Program-made: the position numbers and the translations under genes
Notes under the pieces: generated by a model
What the model saw: only the letters and a program-made list of their open reading frames with translations
Told to the model about the DNA's origin: nothing
Database searches by the model: none
Part shown: positions 5,841-6,590 of the stretch, in pieces
Numbering within the stretch: position 1 is the stretch's first letter
How the letters are laid out: every line of letters starts with the position of its first letter
From: Lysobacterales bacterium
GTDB taxonomy: Bacteria; Pseudomonadota; Gammaproteobacteria; Xanthomonadales; SZUA-36
DNA: 6,590 nucleotides
Direction: 5' to 3'
Assembly (NCBI GenBank): GCA_029287515.1
Contig: JARFQZ010000233.1
Span: forward strand, 1-6,590

Positions 5841-6104
5841 ATGAGCACAGACACAGAACTATTCGAGCAAGCCGCCGCGGCGGTCAAATCCCTGCAGGAG
5901 CGTCCGGACGACAACACCATGCTGCAGTTGTACGCGCTGTACAAGCAGGGCTCCGACGGAGACGTTCAGGGTGACAAGCCGGGCTTTTTCGATTTCGTGG
6001 GTGTGGCCAAGTACGAAGCCTGGGAAAAACTCAAGGGCACAAGCCAGGATGAGGCCCGCACTCAATACGTGGAACTGGTGCGTAAACTCGGCGGACAGTT
6101 CTGA
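5841..6104 (+). CDS. Acyl-CoA-binding protein (ACBP)
   Basis: 87 residues, the standard size of a single-domain ACBP, a cytosolic four-helix protein that binds long-chain acyl-CoA. Key ligand residues of bovine ACBP are all present (alignment from memory, offset 3): Y31 for Tyr28, Y34 for Tyr31, K35 for Lys32, K57 for Lys54 and Y76 for Tyr73. The motif YKQ (34-36), PGFFDF (47-52) and AWEKLKGTS (60-68) are typical. The start ATG at 5841 is chosen because GGAG (5826-5829) lies 11 nt upstream and the protein begins exactly where ACBPs begin; a longer frame from 5697 would add unrelated residues overlapping the divergent promoter. ACBPs are present in only some bacteria. Here it is divergent from the acyl reductase and 21 nt upstream of the TetR gene, so probably an operon with it. 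Likely role: buffering acyl-CoA or delivering it to the reductase or other acyl-CoA users. Confidence 0.92.
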   Translation: MSTDTELFEQAAAAVKSLQERPDDNTMLQLYALYKQGSDGDVQGDKPGFFDFVGVAKYEAWEKLKGTSQDEARTQYVELVRKLGGQF

Positions 6105-6125
6105 GCGCAGGGGGCTGGCGGCACC

Positions 6126-6590
6126 ATGGCTCGGCGCGACACCCGGGAACTGATTCTCAGCACCAGCCTCGGGCTGTTCAACACGTATGGCGAGCCCAAC
6201 GTGACCACCAACCACATCGCCGACGAGGCGGATATCAGTCCGGGCAATCTGTATTACCATTTCCGCAGCAAGGACGATATCGTCATCGAGCTGTTCAAGC
6301 GATTCCTTACCCGTTTCAAACCGCTGATCGAGCTGTCTGCGGAATCGCTCAGGGAAGCGGAACAGCTCTGGTTCCAGCTTCACCTGAGCTTCGAACTGAA
6401 AGGTGAATTCCGTTTCCTGTACCGCAACCTGTCCGACCTGACCGCGAGGATCCCCGACCTTGACCGGGCCATGAGGGGCCTGCTGGTCAGGGAGCGCCAG
6501 TCGGCCTGGAATTCCCTGACCGGACTGGAAAGCGCCGGTGTCTTGACCATCGACCCACGGCAGAAAGAAATGCTGGCCGACAGCATCCTG
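6126..6590 (+). CDS. TetR/AcrR-family transcriptional regulator (partial)
   Basis: 155 codons are open to the right edge with no stop; most of a usual TetR protein of about 200 residues. The N-terminal helix-turn-helix is clear: RELILSTSLGLFNTYG (7-22), TTNHIADEADISPGNLYYHF (27-46), then RSKDDI (47-52). The ligand-binding part contains LKGEFRFLYRNLSDL (91-105) and a leucine/arginine helix (112-131), a pattern I associate with the TetR C-terminal family PF13972. The ATG at 6126 lies 21 nt after the ACBP stop, and a G-rich stretch (6109-6114) may be the ribosome site, so translation coupling with the ACBP gene is likely. Many TetR relatives in lipid pathways bind acyl-CoA and repress neighbouring genes. 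Control of the reductase/ACBP pair through the dyad at 5775-5790 is inferred, not shown. Confidence 0.88.
   Translation, partial: MARRDTRELILSTSLGLFNTYGEPNVTTNHIADEADISPGNLYYHFRSKDDIVIELFKRFLTRFKPLIELSAESLREAEQLWFQLHLSFELKGEFRFLYRNLSDLTARIPDLDRAMRGLLVRERQSAWNSLTGLESAGVLTIDPRQKEMLADSIL

Noticed and set aside
5859..6383. 174-codon minus-strand open frame opposite ACBP and the TetR gene
   Set aside because: Both plus-strand genes have strong family signatures and good starts; the antisense frame has none.

Overview
The window looks like chromosome of a GC-rich gammaproteobacterium, probably a marine or halophilic lipid-accumulating type. Two things support this: the fused-type pheA start, and a 660-residue fatty acyl reductase that closely resembles, from memory, the long Marinobacter enzyme (Maqu_2507). 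The taxonomic guess is inference. I see no phage, IS, CRISPR, tRNA or rRNA signature.

Layout. Positions 1-173 (minus) hold the N-terminus of PheA, cut by the window edge. Upstream of it, 226-1125 (minus) encodes a short, membrane-anchored AsmA-like protein. Divergent from that, 1209-1496 (plus) encodes a small polyhydroxyalkanoic-acid-system protein. Its 3' end overlaps, tail to tail, a helical protein of unknown function with an FFLxELYG motif (1489-2205, minus). A 104-bp divergent gap leads to a patatin-like lipid acyl hydrolase (2310-3548, plus). A 207-bp convergent gap with strong palindromes (3549-3755) separates it from the two-domain fatty acyl-CoA/ACP reductase (3756-5738, minus). A 102-bp divergent promoter region then precedes an acyl-CoA-binding protein (5841-6104, plus) and a TetR-family regulator (from 6126, open at the right edge).

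How the genes may work together. From 1209 rightwards almost every gene concerns acyl chains: a PHA-associated protein, an acyl hydrolase, an acyl-CoA to fatty alcohol reductase, an acyl-CoA carrier and a TetR regulator of the kind that often senses acyl-CoA. A coherent reading is a storage-lipid or fatty-alcohol (wax ester precursor) module. In it ACBP buffers or delivers acyl-CoA to the reductase, and the TetR protein controls both through a palindromic site (5775-5790) that overlaps back-to-back extended -10 elements. No wax ester synthase or PHA synthase lies in the window, so the end product is not settled by the sequence.
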